Translations under genes and position numbers: made by a program
Notes under the pieces: model-generated
Told to the model about the DNA's origin: nothing
Databases searched by the model: none
What the model saw: only the letters and a program-made list of their open reading frames with translations
In this document: piece after piece, positions 17,738-25,826 of the stretch
Layout: each line of letters opens with the position of its first letter
Position numbering within the stretch: position 1 is the first letter of the stretch
Source of the DNA: Hyphomicrobiaceae bacterium
GTDB lineage: Bacteria > Pseudomonadota > Alphaproteobacteria > Rhizobiales > Hyphomicrobiaceae
Reading direction: 5' to 3'
Assembly: GCA_025351355.1 (NCBI GenBank)
Contig: JANXWC010000134.1
Span: forward strand, 1 to 43,339
Length of the DNA stretch: 43,339 nt

Positions 17738-18385
17738 ATGCGCCCAGTTGCACTTTCAGATGAGATCGCTGTTGGAGAGATGCCCTCGGTTGACGAAATT
17801 GCCATCCTCGCAAAGGCCGGTTTCCGCTCAATACTTAATGTGCAGCCTGACGGCGAAGTCGAGCGCCTGTTGTCCGCTGTTGAAACGGGTAAGGGCGCCG
17901 CTGCCGCCAGTTTGAATTATGCCCATTTGCCGGTATCGAGCCGCCGCGTCCCGGACGACGTCGTCGCAGCATTCGCCAACGCGATGGTTACGCTCCCGCG
18001 CCCGATCTATGCCTGTTGTTATTCCGGCGCGCGCGCAGCAGCGGCCTGGGCCTTGGCTGTCGCCCCGACAATGGCACCCGTCGATATTGCTGGCTCGTGC
18101 GCCGCCGCCGGTTACGATATGTCTTCGTTACTGCCGGACTTGGAGCGGCGGCATGCCCCTCGATCCGCAATCCCCCCAGCAGTTGCGGCCTTAGCGACTA
18201 GCCCGCTTGCTCCTGATGCGGTTGTGGCCGGGCCGGCAACCCTCACGCCGCAAGTCCCCTCGCCGGCAACTGCCGTCGCTTCAGCGGAGCCGGCGCCGAC
18301 AACGGCCGCCGCAGCCATATCTGCAGCCGAAAAGATTATTTTCCCCAGAGCTGCCGGCGCCGGCGGGTTTGCGGTGTCTGGCTGA
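17738..18385 (+). CDS. DUF442 / Blh-like protein tyrosine phosphatase family protein
   Basis: A 215-residue protein. The N-terminal 130 residues match the DUF442 (TIGR01244) phosphatase-like domain, with the early motif GFRSILNVQPDGE (about 28-40) and the catalytic loop ACCYSGARAAAAW (about 91-103). That loop has the Cys and Arg of the C-x-S-G-x-R signature. From about residue 145 the chain turns into an Ala/Pro/Thr-rich low-complexity tail of some 70 residues. Related domains are fused to sulfur dioxygenases or stand alone, and the physiological substrate is unknown. It is divergent from cpdR and followed by the MFS gene 62 bp later on the same strand. Confidence 0.7.
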   Translation: MRPVALSDEIAVGEMPSVDEIAILAKAGFRSILNVQPDGEVERLLSAVETGKGAAAASLNYAHLPVSSRRVPDDVVAAFANAMVTLPRPIYACCYSGARAAAAWALAVAPTMAPVDIAGSCAAAGYDMSSLLPDLERRHAPRSAIPPAVAALATSPLAPDAVVAGPATLTPQVPSPATAVASAEPAPTTAAAAISAAEKIIFPRAAGAGGFAVSG

Positions 18386-18447
18386 CGCCGATCGGCGACG
18401 TCGGAAGCAAGCACCCTACAGGGCGGCGCATTTGATCGGGTCATCAC

Positions 18448-19677
18448 TTGGATACCTCAACGTCCGATCGGCTGACTCCGCCCACGCTCCGCCGTTTGTG
18501 GGCGCCAATTCTAGGCATCGGTCTCACCCAGATGATCGGTTGGGGCACGTCGTTTAGCGCGCTGACTGTGCTGGGCACGACGATCGTGCGGGATCTGCAC
18601 ATGGCGCGCGAAACAGTTTTCGGCGGCCTCAGCGCCATGCTGGTCGTCAGCGCCGTGATGGGCCCTCGCGTCGGCCGCATCATCGACGCCAAGGGCGCCC
18701 GCGACCTCATGCTGCCCGGCACACTCGCCGGCTCCATCGCCTTGCTCATTGTCGCCGCCGCACAAGGCCCGCTTTCCTTCTTGTTCGGCTGGTTGATCTT
18801 CGGGCTGACCGTCGCAATGATGTTGAACAATGCGGCTGTGCCCGCACTTGTACAGATCGCCGGCCCAAACGCGCGCCGCGCCGTTTCCGCCTACACCGTC
18901 GTCACTGGTGTCACCTCCGCAGTCTTCCTGCCGCTGACCGAGTGGCTTGCCAATCGTTACGGCTGGCGCATGACAATGCTGATCTTCAGCCTCATGTACA
19001 TTGTCATCTGCCTGCCGGTACTTCTCTCAGTACTGCCGCACGGACGCCCCGAGCGGCAGAGCCTGGATGCCAGCAAAGGCGGTGAAGTGACATGGGAAGG
19101 GCACTCCCCACCTGCGGTCCGCCGGCTCATGTTTTGGCTCGTGGCCCTGTGGATGGCCATGCAAGGTGTGATCGCCTGGGGCTTCAACGTGCAGGCCGTC
19201 GACATTCTCACCGGCGTCGGCCTCACGCGCGAAGCGGCCATCGGAGTCTGGATGTTTTCCGGCCCGTCGCAGGCTGTTGCACGATTGGGAGATATGGCCA
19301 GCGGCGGTCGCTCCAGCGTCTTGCGACTGGCGATGCTCTCGGCCGCCGTCACACCACTCGGTTTCGTTATCGCCCTCTTTTTCGGTGTCTCGACGATTAC
19401 CGCGACCGTGCTCGCCATCTGTTTCGGCGTCGGCCAGGGCCTCTATGCCGTCGCGCGCAGCCTGCTCCCTTTGCGGCTGTTCGGCCTGCGAACCTACGGC
19501 GCCACCATGGGCACGTTGGCGTTACCGCTCAATCTCGTCTGTGCCATCGCCCCGCTGATCTTCTCGACCCTGATCGTCAATGCGGGGCCCACAACGGCCT
19601 TCTGGGTCGCCTTCGCCGCCGGCCTCGTCGGCGTCGCTGCCCTCATCATCCTCGATCGCGTTGCCAAGTCCGCGTGA
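18448..19677 (+). CDS. MFS transporter
   Basis: A 409-residue major facilitator superfamily permease with about 12 hydrophobic segments. The loop 2-3 motif is present as GPRVGRIIDAKGARDLM (about residues 71-87), a variant of GxLaDrxGrkxxl. The substrate is not predictable. The start is a TTG at 18448, giving an 11-residue polar lead before the first helix. The next in-frame ATG would remove part of helix 1, so the TTG is plausible but unproven. It converges with the dual-ATPase gene, whose stop codon is only 2 bp away, leaving no room for a separate terminator. Confidence 0.88.
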   Translation: MDTSTSDRLTPPTLRRLWAPILGIGLTQMIGWGTSFSALTVLGTTIVRDLHMARETVFGGLSAMLVVSAVMGPRVGRIIDAKGARDLMLPGTLAGSIALLIVAAAQGPLSFLFGWLIFGLTVAMMLNNAAVPALVQIAGPNARRAVSAYTVVTGVTSAVFLPLTEWLANRYGWRMTMLIFSLMYIVICLPVLLSVLPHGRPERQSLDASKGGEVTWEGHSPPAVRRLMFWLVALWMAMQGVIAWGFNVQAVDILTGVGLTREAAIGVWMFSGPSQAVARLGDMASGGRSSVLRLAMLSAAVTPLGFVIALFFGVSTITATVLAICFGVGQGLYAVARSLLPLRLFGLRTYGATMGTLALPLNLVCAIAPLIFSTLIVNAGPTTAFWVAFAAGLVGVAALIILDRVAKSA

Positions 19678-19679
19678 GA

Positions 19680-22600
19680 CTACCCGAACAGCCGCAGCTG
19701 CCGTTCATCCTGGCCCTTGGTTTCCCGCGCGAGTTGCTCGATCCGATCGAACGGCACCTGCTCGGCCGTGATCAGCGAGCGATGCGCCTTGATTGCGCGC
19801 ACCAGGCCTTCCTGCACGAGATGGAACTCGCCGACGGTCTGTCCGGGCAGCACGCTGGCAGCGTCTAGACCGCTGTCGGACTGGAACGCCGCCTTGAGTT
19901 TCTTCAGCGCGGTATCCTCTCGCACGCGCCCGATAAACCAACTGGTGATTTGGTCGCGGCTCTTATAGTCGAGATCACCCGGCGATTGCGTGGCCAGCAT
20001 GATGCCCAGTCCGGCCGAACGCGCGCGCTTCAGCAGGCTCTGCAGTGGTTCAGCCGTCGCCGGTTTGGCGTTGGCCGGAATGTACAGATCGGCTTCGTCG
20101 AGCATCAGCACGGCCTGCAACTCGTCGTTCGGATTGCGCTGACAGAAGCGAAGGGCTTCCGACAGGAATTGCGAAACCCAGAACAGGATGTTTTCGTTGT
20201 CGCCGAGAAAGCCGGTGTAGATGATCGATAAGCGTGTGCGTCCGTCGCTGCGCGCATACGGGCCAATGCCCAGCAGCCGTTCCATGTTCAGCGTTTCGCC
20301 GCCCGCTTCAAAGAGCGAGGCATTGCGGTGGCGCAGGCTGTCGAGCTGCGCGACGAGATCGCGCCGCAATTTGCCCGACGGGTCCATGCGTTGCGTCGCT
20401 TCAGCCAGCTCCGGATCGTCTTCCTCGAGCAAGTGAATGAGATCAGCGAGCATGACCTGCGTCGAGAAGCGTTGGCCGAGCAGCCTGAGCGCGACCGAAA
20501 GCGTGCCGGACTGCTTCTGGTGCGTCGCCGAATTCTTCAGGTGCAGCATGTCGCCGAGAGCCGCAGCCGAAAGGCCGGCAAGCAACTGCTGCTCGTGCTC
20601 GGGCAATTCCTTGATGCCGGTGGGCAGCAAAGTAATCGATATTGGCCGTCCCGAAGATCGGCCCGGCGTGTAGACGGCGACGTCGATCTGATCGGCAAGC
20701 TTCTCGCGCTCGCCGCGACGGTCGGAATAATCGCCTTCGATGGCGCGCCAGACATCGGGGTTGGCGTAGCTGCACAGATCGCCCTTACGATCGATCAGGA
20801 TTGCCGGAATGCCGCGCTGCAGGATCTGTTCGATGAGACAAAGCGCAAGCGTGGTCTTGCCCGAACCGGAACCGCCGAGAACGGCCGCGTGGCGCTTCAG
20901 CACGCCCTTATTGAGCGTCACCGCGGTGTTTGTTTTGATCATGCGGCCGGCAAGAATGCTGCCGGCGCCTTCGCCGTTCTCGTCGAGAATGACCGAAAGT
21001 GGCAGATCCTCTTCGACGACATCGGTTGATGCGGCTAGGTTCGACGTCGCGGCGACAGCGTCCTGCGGCAACGGCGCCCAACCCGTCCAATCGGCTACAG
21101 GCGATCCCGCAAAACCGCCGGGCGGCAAAAGCGGCGCCGCGCTCGCAACAGCCTCGCCAATCGTGTGTGCCGATTGGCCGATAGCACCAATCGGTTTGGC
21201 GCCGATACCGAACGCGGCGCTGGCAGCTTCGACGACGGCTGCCATATTGGCCTTCGAAGCGCCGTCGATCTTGCTGACGTTGCGATTTACCAGGTCGAGC
21301 CTTAGCAACTGCACGATGGCACTCAGTGCAGATAGCAGCTTGGCCTGCTCAAACCAGCGTTGGAAGCCCGGATCCTGCCGGTGATGATTGTGGAATTCGC
21401 GCACCGTCAGAATGCGTTCCCACTCGGCAAGCGGGATCAACAAGGCGCGGCCGCCACTCTCGCGGAATTTGCGGAAGGCCTGCGCCGTCTGGCTCTTTGT
21501 GTTGGGTGGATAGTCGCTGGCGCGCAACATGAAGCAAGTCTTTGTGCCCATGTTGGCGAGCGCGCGATCAAGCTGCCGCTTGAAGCTGCCACCCTGGATC
21601 GAGCGATTGCAGAGGAAAATACGACTTTCGGTGGTGAAGCCGGACTTGTGCTTCAGCGTCATGTCGATCGCCGGCAGGTCATCGGCAATCGACAGGCGTT
21701 CAAGCGACAGTTCAAGTGCCGCTGGCCATTCTTCGCGCGCCAAAGTAAGCGCCGATTGCAAGACGCCAAGCAGGCCGGTGTCATCGGCAGGTATCTCGAC
21801 CTGACTGTCGGAGGAGAAGCGCTCCCAAATTTCGCGATATTCGACAGCCGCTCCAGTGTTATCTGAGGACGCCCCGGCGGCAGCGCTGCCGCCGAAAAGA
21901 TTTCCACCCAGTGCTTGCACCAAGGCATCCAGAAAGCCGGGCTTGTCGGCTTCTTCGAGGCTGGCGTTCTTGCCGTGGTCGCGGCATCGGGTCTGCGCGA
22001 GCTCAAGCAAGCGCCGCGTCGACAGCCCGCTGAATTCTTCGAAGAAGCTTTCGCCGAACAGTGCATTCGGGTCCTCGACGCCATAGTCGAGTCCCATGGC
22101 CGCACCGTGATCCAGGCGGCGAGCGATTATCAACCGCGCTTCCTCTGCTGATCGGGTTTCGATCAGCGGCACGGGACCGGATTTTTCAATGCGGTCGATG
22201 TAGGACTGGGCCAAAACCTCGCGAACTTTGTCATAGAAATCGCCAAGAACGGAGATGATGACGATCGATGTCGGCAGTCGGTTGGCGATCTGGATGAGAT
22301 CACGCACCGCTTTCTGGAAGCGCTCCTGGTAATCGTCGAAGAAGCGCAGATCTTCGACTTGATCGATGGCGAAGACAAACGCCGCGCGATCGACCGTCCA
22401 CATTAATTTGCCCAGGCACTCGATGATTTCGAAGGCGCGACCGTCGCCGGTGTTTGGGTCAAGCGCGGCGACCGCCTGATGCGAAAGCTCGTTCAGCGAC
22501 TTGCCGTGCAGATACTGCCGAATGCGCTGGTCGATGCGCGGATCGGCACGCTGCAGATAAAGCAGCGCGCGTACAATGTTGATATCGAGTTCCTGCTCAG

Positions 22601-23162
22601 CAAACTTGGGGCTGGCGACGATGTCGTCTGCAATCCGGAGAACCAGACGCGCCAGGGCCGCTTCATCGAGATCGTCCTCGCGCAGCGATTGCAGGCGGGC
22701 AGGATCAATGACGGCCGCGTCGCTGACCAATCGCCGCGTTAGGCGTGCCAATGCGCTTTCTCCGCCATGGTCGGGATCGTAGGGCTTTTCGAGCGAATTG
22801 ATCAAACGCCGCAAGTAGTAGTCGGCATAATTGCCGATATCTGGCGTCATCTGCGCGTAGCCGAAATAGGCCTTGGACTGGCGATGCGATGATGTGCGCA
22901 TGGCGCGAACCAGATGGGTTTTGCCAGCGCCAGACTGGCCGTGGAACAACAAAATTCGCGCCTGCGCTGCCTTATTCTTGGTCGCGCCTGTGACTTGGTC
23001 GAGCAGATCGGCGAATTTCGCGCGCGCCTTGCGATGCACAAGTTCGACGTCGACCGGATCCGAATTCCAGACGTCGTCTTCCCAGGTGATTGAGTGCTCG
23101 AACGCCTGGCTCATGCGGTCGAGGCTGGCATTGTTGGTTGTCGGTGGAGGGGGCAGCTGCAT
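19680..23162 (-). CDS. dual-ATPase protein: ORC/STAND-like AAA module plus HerA/FtsK-like module
   Basis: A 1160-residue protein with two P-loop modules. Module 1 (about 60-430) has Walker A LLFHGQSGAGKTHLVRAM (about 70-87) and Walker B FVFAIDQVEDL near 263-273. It looks like an AAA+/ORC or STAND-type loader. A linker domain (about 470-620) contains CNRSIQGGSFKRQLDRAL and GGRALLIPLAEW, with no metal-site motif I can assign. Module 2 (about 715-1140) starts ILDENGEGAGSILAG, with Walker A VLGGSGSGKTTLAL near 758-771, IDRKGDL, Walker B VLMLDEADLY near 1016-1025, and MLATQSPGDLDYKSRDQI (sensor and R-finger region near 1060-1077), as in HerA/FtsK DNA pumps. The likely function is DNA translocation or NTP-driven remodelling, possibly in genome defence. 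It lies 117 bp downstream of its partner gene. The ATG at 23162 was kept although an ATG at 23114 is possible. Confidence 0.8.
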   Translation of the reverse strand: MQLPPPPTTNNASLDRMSQAFEHSITWEDDVWNSDPVDVELVHRKARAKFADLLDQVTGATKNKAAQARILLFHGQSGAGKTHLVRAMRTSSHRQSKAYFGYAQMTPDIGNYADYYLRRLINSLEKPYDPDHGGESALARLTRRLVSDAAVIDPARLQSLREDDLDEAALARLVLRIADDIVASPKFAEQELDINIVRALLYLQRADPRIDQRIRQYLHGKSLNELSHQAVAALDPNTGDGRAFEIIECLGKLMWTVDRAAFVFAIDQVEDLRFFDDYQERFQKAVRDLIQIANRLPTSIVIISVLGDFYDKVREVLAQSYIDRIEKSGPVPLIETRSAEEARLIIARRLDHGAAMGLDYGVEDPNALFGESFFEEFSGLSTRRLLELAQTRCRDHGKNASLEEADKPGFLDALVQALGGNLFGGSAAAGASSDNTGAAVEYREIWERFSSDSQVEIPADDTGLLGVLQSALTLAREEWPAALELSLERLSIADDLPAIDMTLKHKSGFTTESRIFLCNRSIQGGSFKRQLDRALANMGTKTCFMLRASDYPPNTKSQTAQAFRKFRESGGRALLIPLAEWERILTVREFHNHHRQDPGFQRWFEQAKLLSALSAIVQLLRLDLVNRNVSKIDGASKANMAAVVEAASAAFGIGAKPIGAIGQSAHTIGEAVASAAPLLPPGGFAGSPVADWTGWAPLPQDAVAATSNLAASTDVVEEDLPLSVILDENGEGAGSILAGRMIKTNTAVTLNKGVLKRHAAVLGGSGSGKTTLALCLIEQILQRGIPAILIDRKGDLCSYANPDVWRAIEGDYSDRRGEREKLADQIDVAVYTPGRSSGRPISITLLPTGIKELPEHEQQLLAGLSAAALGDMLHLKNSATHQKQSGTLSVALRLLGQRFSTQVMLADLIHLLEEDDPELAEATQRMDPSGKLRRDLVAQLDSLRHRNASLFEAGGETLNMERLLGIGPYARSDGRTRLSIIYTGFLGDNENILFWVSQFLSEALRFCQRNPNDELQAVLMLDEADLYIPANAKPATAEPLQSLLKRARSAGLGIMLATQSPGDLDYKSRDQITSWFIGRVREDTALKKLKAAFQSDSGLDAASVLPGQTVGEFHLVQEGLVRAIKAHRSLITAEQVPFDRIEQLARETKGQDERQLRLFG

Positions 23163-23279
23163 CGATTTCTGATCCTGGGCGGGAACTCGGCGACAAGAGA
23201 TGTATTACGCGACAAAGGCCGTGCGCTTCCGGATTTTCGCGCAACACGCCACGGGTGCGTACATTCCTCCGGAAGCGGA

Positions 23280-24482
23280 CTAATCGTCGACGCGCACGTA
23301 GTGAAAAATAGTATTCTTGTAGGCGATGGCACTGGCCTGGATTTCGGCGATCGAGCGTTGATCCTTCAGGTCCGCGTTAGCAAGCACGACTTGGCCGACG
23401 CGATGCGCTTCAGCGAGCATGGCCTTGAATTCGATCTCGCTCACCTGCCACTCCGGGTGGCGCGCATGCACGGCCAGCCACACTTTTGAGACGAACGCCT
23501 TGCGGTTGCCGAGCCAGCCTTCGGCGACGGTCGTCGCTGCGGCGCGCACACTGGCGACGAAGCTGGAAAAATCAGGCCGCACCGTCGATTTTACGGCTGT
23601 AGCCGAGGTGACGGGCGCGGGTACGGTGACAAGATGCAGCGCAGTCGACGTCACGCGCGACGCCGCGGCCGGCATAATGGTACTTGTAGTCCTGCGTGCC
23701 CGCGCCGGCTTTATCGACGGCGTCACCGAAGTCACCGCACCACGCGTCACATAGCGTCTGAGCAAGGCATTCTGCAGACTCTCATGGTCGGCCTTGGCCG
23801 CGCCAACGTGCTCAGTGGCCAATGCTGCGACCAAGCGGCTATCCGTCGGAAAATCACGCGGCGGATGCGCAAGACGGCCCGCCAAATTCCGGCCCGCCTT
23901 CGCGGACAAACCAGAGCGGCGATCGAGGCCCGTTGGTAGTGCATCGGCGAAGGCGCGCGACAAAGCGAGCTTGGCAAGTTCGACGCGCAACCGCGCCGGT
24001 GTCGGCACGCCGCGCATTTTCAGCTTGAAAGCTTGTTGCACAACGGCAGAACGCAAACCTTCCGCTTTCATTAGCGCCTTCACCCGGCGCGGCGGTTGTT
24101 GTTCCAAGCCGAGCGCCTTCGCAATCAGACGCCCCGCCTTGGCTTCCGTCCAGGTGCGCGGCAGCGCGTTAATGCCCAACACCAAGGCAGCGCGCTTGCG
24201 TCCGGCCTCGGTGGAAGAAATGGTGACGGGTTTGGCCTCGCACAGGCCGGCGTCGGCCAGCGCGCCGAAATCACGATCGAGCGCCGTTGCCCATTCTGCC
24301 CGCGTCAATAAGTGGCTCACGAGCGGCCACAGTTCACTCGCCAATTCTGCCCGCAGCAGCGCCTTTCCGCCCGTTGCAATTCGCACCAGCACGATGTCGC
24401 GCACGCGGCCAAAGTCCAGCTCTGGTTTGACAGCCGCTACGCGACACAGCGTCGGCACGGCGATAACGGAGGCGGCGTCCAT
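23280..24482 (-). CDS. uncharacterised partner protein of the dual-ATPase
   Basis: A 400-residue protein that I cannot assign to a named family. Residues about 20-110 are helical with a pattern like a winged helix (LRAELASELWPLVSHLLTRA, then TISSTEAGRKRAALVLG). A helical middle follows, then an Ala/Thr/Val-rich linker around 225-300. The C-terminal 95 residues are a compact domain with WLGNRKAFVSKVWLAVHARH, EIEFKAMLAEAHRVGQVVLA and a final IFHYVRVDD. I recall similar C-terminal domains next to large ATPases in other proteobacteria, which is unverified. The ATG at 24482 has GGGAG 7 bp upstream and is preferred over a GTG at 24506. Same strand as, and upstream of, the dual-ATPase gene. Confidence 0.7.
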   Translation of the reverse strand: MDAASVIAVPTLCRVAAVKPELDFGRVRDIVLVRIATGGKALLRAELASELWPLVSHLLTRAEWATALDRDFGALADAGLCEAKPVTISSTEAGRKRAALVLGINALPRTWTEAKAGRLIAKALGLEQQPPRRVKALMKAEGLRSAVVQQAFKLKMRGVPTPARLRVELAKLALSRAFADALPTGLDRRSGLSAKAGRNLAGRLAHPPRDFPTDSRLVAALATEHVGAAKADHESLQNALLRRYVTRGAVTSVTPSIKPARARRTTSTIMPAAASRVTSTALHLVTVPAPVTSATAVKSTVRPDFSSFVASVRAAATTVAEGWLGNRKAFVSKVWLAVHARHPEWQVSEIEFKAMLAEAHRVGQVVLANADLKDQRSIAEIQASAIAYKNTIFHYVRVDD

Positions 24483-24704
24483 GGCAAAACTCCCATGCAA
24501 GGTCACCCATGAACGGCTTTAGGCCGAATTGGACGCCCTGAACATCGGGCCGGACGCGCGAATCACCGGCACTTGATGGTGCACAGTGCGCATATTCTTG
24601 TCCGGCGCCAAGGGCTTGACATTGGGAGAGCGCAACTTTTTGAACCGCTTCGTGCTCAAATGATCACAAAATGCCGCTTGCAGGTGCAGCGATCGATAAA
24701 CCGC

Positions 24705-25826
24705 TCACCGCGGCGGTGCGCGCATTCCGGCAGGCGTTGTCGGTTGCGGAGTGTTTTGCGTCAGCGATGACGTGACAGGAGGCGCCGCAATGTCAGATCG
24801 CAATTCCATGTCGACGGGATCGCCGTTGCTACAGGTGCGGGAAAGTGCCGGTTGACGCCGTCCAAGTGCCATCGGGGCTTGCGGCGACTTCTGCGCCTGA
24901 GGAGCGCGCTCAGCGTTCGGCGTTTGCAAATAAGCGCGCCGCCAGGCTGCCGCCATTGCAGCCGCACGAGATCGCTCAACGGCAGGCGTGGCGCAATAGA
25001 TATTCTGATAACTGTCTTCGATCCACAGCCGGTCAGAAGGGCCGGCATTTTCGACAGCAAGCTTGCTCATCGCCAATGCGCGCGAGCGATCCTTGGCGAT
25101 CTGCGGCGCGTAACTTCCCCGCCAATGTTGCTCGGCCATGAACGCCTGCGCCGGCGCATTGTTGGCTTGCACGAGGTTCTGAATGTAGTGCAGGCCAAGC
25201 GGAACATCCTTGGGAACGTAAACGCCCGCGAGGTGCAACTTCGCCATTTCGAATTGCGCGTCGGGCTCATTGAAGAACGTGGCGGCCTGCCGGTAATATT
25301 CGACTGCCCGCTCCGGATCGGCCTTGAGGCCGATCTCCGGCAGTCCACGCCGCACATAGCCTGCAATGGCCGTCACCGCCTTAGCGACGAAAGGCGCGCG
25401 GCGCGAGTCGTCCGGGTCCACGGCGTCGGCTTGCTCCGATATGCCTTGGAACAGCGCATAGGCGCGTGCGTGATCGACGAACCCCCCGGTATCGTCGCTA
25501 TGGATGCGCGCGAGGAAGAATTCGGCGTGCAGCTTTTGCAACCCATCATCAGTTCGCAGAACGCAGTCGAACGACGGCATCGCCAGCTCGTACCGGCTCT
25601 GCGCGTAGGCGTCGAGGCCCTTCTGCACCATTTCGCCGGGAGCACCGCAAGGGGCAGCAGCGCTTGCCGGGGTCGGCGCCACAGGCGTGCCGGGGCTGGT
25701 GAGCCAGAGCCCCAAAGCCGCGATCGAAATCGCGGCCCTGAGACCATGACGCAATGTCCGCCCGCGGCGCCAAAGCCCGCGCTCAGATGTCAGCGTAGCA
25801 AACAACTTCAGCCTTTCCGCCGGCAT
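24705..25826 (-). CDS. Sel1/TPR-repeat periplasmic protein, ExoR-like
   Basis: A 373-residue protein with a signal sequence (basic lead, then [17 protein letters not shown], and an ASAAA cleavage region before PCGAPG). The mature part has Sel1-like repeats: [54 protein letters not shown] and [14 protein letters not shown]. This order closely parallels ExoR, the periplasmic inhibitor of the ExoS-ChvI two-component system in rhizobia. The identification comes from remembered sequence similarity. A C-terminal tail of about 90 residues is Pro/Gln/Arg-rich and lacks repeats. The ATG at 25826 overlaps ilvD by 44 bp. A TTG nearer the signal peptide (about 25805 or later) is also possible. Confidence 0.75.
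   Translation of the reverse strand: MPAERLKLFATLTSERGLWRRGRTLRHGLRAAISIAALGLWLTSPGTPVAPTPASAAAPCGAPGEMVQKGLDAYAQSRYELAMPSFDCVLRTDDGLQKLHAEFFLARIHSDDTGGFVDHARAYALFQGISEQADAVDPDDSRRAPFVAKAVTAIAGYVRRGLPEIGLKADPERAVEYYRQAATFFNEPDAQFEMAKLHLAGVYVPKDVPLGLHYIQNLVQANNAPAQAFMAEQHWRGSYAPQIAKDRSRALAMSKLAVENAGPSDRLWIEDSYQNIYCATPAVERSRAAAMAAAWRRAYLQTPNAERAPQAQKSPQAPMALGRRQPALSRTCSNGDPVDMELRSDIAAPPVTSSLTQNTPQPTTPAGMRAPPR

Noticed and set aside
19680-24482. Assignment of the dual-ATPase locus to BREX, DISARM, Dnd or Wadjet
   Set aside because: No methyltransferase, PglZ-type phosphatase, DndB-H or JetABC/D counterpart is encoded nearby, and the domain order does not match those systems.
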